Assembly: GCA_031260095.1 (NCBI GenBank)
Contig: JAIRKN010000045.1
Coordinates: 1 to 6,827, forward strand
Reading direction: 5' to 3'
DNA length: 6,827 nt
From: Tannerella sp.
GTDB lineage: Bacteria > Bacteroidota > Bacteroidia > Bacteroidales > Tannerellaceae
Notes under the pieces: model-generated
What the model saw: the letters and a program-made list of their open reading frames with translations, nothing else
Told to the model about the DNA's origin: nothing
Database searches by the model: none
In this document: positions 6,448 to 6,827 of the stretch, one piece after another
Position numbering within the stretch: the stretch's first letter is position 1
Layout: each line of letters starts with the position of its first letter
Program-made: the position numbers and the translations under genes

Positions 6448-6827
6448 ATGGAAAAAAAAGCATTAAATCGAAGAAGATTTCTTAAAAGTTCCGTTTGCGG
6501 AGCTATCGGGACAGTATCAGTCCCTGCGTTTATCACCGGATGTGCGTCCGGCAGTAAAAAGGAAGAAGGTACGAAACTGAAAGAGGTGGAGGTACCGGTA
6601 TTATTGGATAAAGCGCCCGACGGGAAGCCCCTGAAAGCCGGTCTGGTAGGATGCGGGGGCCGTGGTACGGGAGCTGCCGTCGATTTCCTTTCGGCCGGAG
6701 ACGGATTGTCCATTGTTGCGTTGGGAGATGTTTTTGAAGATAAACTGACCGCTTGTCGTCAGGAATTAAAGAACAAAGGAATGGATATACCGGATGATAA
6801 GTGTTTCCTGGGATTTGACGCTTATCA
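6448..6827 (+). CDS. Gfo/Idh/MocA-family oxidoreductase, Tat-exported lipoprotein (partial, 3' end outside window)
   Basis: The first 126 residues of a protein that continues past the right edge. The N-terminus carries a twin-arginine signal (NRRRFLK, 7-13), a hydrophobic stretch, and a lipobox ITGC with Cys32 as the likely lipid-modified residue, then a polar KKEE linker. The mature part starts a Rossmann fold with LVGCGGRGTG (66-75), the dinucleotide-binding GxGxxG, followed by a strand VALGDVF (90-96). Tat export fits an enzyme that folds with NAD(P) in the cytoplasm first. In Bacteroidota such proteins usually act on sugars or sugar derivatives, and some related proteins are glycosidases that use NAD catalytically (GH109-like). 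The substrate cannot be read from this fragment. It has its own promoter and an A-rich leader, so it is probably unrelated to the upstream cluster. Confidence 0.93.
   Translation, partial: MEKKALNRRRFLKSSVCGAIGTVSVPAFITGCASGSKKEEGTKLKEVEVPVLLDKAPDGKPLKAGLVGCGGRGTGAAVDFLSAGDGLSIVALGDVFEDKLTACRQELKNKGMDIPDDKCFLGFDAY

Noticed and set aside
6408..6713. 101-codon minus-strand ORF opposite the oxidoreductase start
   Set aside because: The plus strand encodes a clear Tat signal, lipobox and Rossmann motif here; the antisense reading is low-complexity Pro/Ser/Thr-rich sequence.

Overview
The window looks like a chromosomal segment of a Bacteroidota species, most likely of the order Bacteroidales. 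Three things point there: close resemblance of the predicted proteins to Bacteroides/Parabacteroides-type families (recognised by eye, no search run); mostly A-rich leaders instead of strong Shine-Dalgarno sites; and a promoter of the Bacteroidota form (TTG, 20 nt, TATATTTG) before the last gene. All recognisable genes lie on the + strand. There are no RNA genes, mobile elements or CRISPR arrays.

Positions 5-6244 hold a tightly packed six-gene cluster, probably one transcript whose promoter lies left of the window. The order is: SpoIIM/DUF95-family membrane protein; polytopic membrane protein of unknown function; DUF4129 single-pass protein; DUF4350 two-pass protein; MoxR-family AAA+ ATPase; DUF58 (VWA-like) membrane protein. 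Junctions run from a 61-bp overlap to a 29-bp gap. This gene set recurs in Bacteroidota, often with an RDD-family gene next to spoIIM, but its role is poorly defined. By analogy with other MoxR-VWA pairs, the ATPase and DUF58 protein probably act as a chaperone-like module on a membrane complex built from the other four proteins. Predicted topologies put the DUF58 domain, the DUF4129 domain and the DUF4350 C-terminal domain on the cytoplasmic face, where MoxR could reach them.

Positions 6245-6447 are an AT-rich spacer of 203 bp with no convincing terminator, a 12-bp direct repeat and a good Bacteroidota promoter. The window ends inside a Gfo/Idh/MocA-family oxidoreductase gene (6448 to the edge) with a Tat-type signal and lipobox. 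It is a separate transcription unit with no evident link to the cluster.

The cluster itself is a known conserved arrangement, not a new system. The points most worth checking are a possible shared helical domain at the C-termini of the DUF4129 and DUF4350 proteins, the missing signal peptide of the DUF4129 protein, the degenerate metal-site motif in the DUF58 protein, the acidic insert in the DUF4350 protein, and the long spoIIM overlap.
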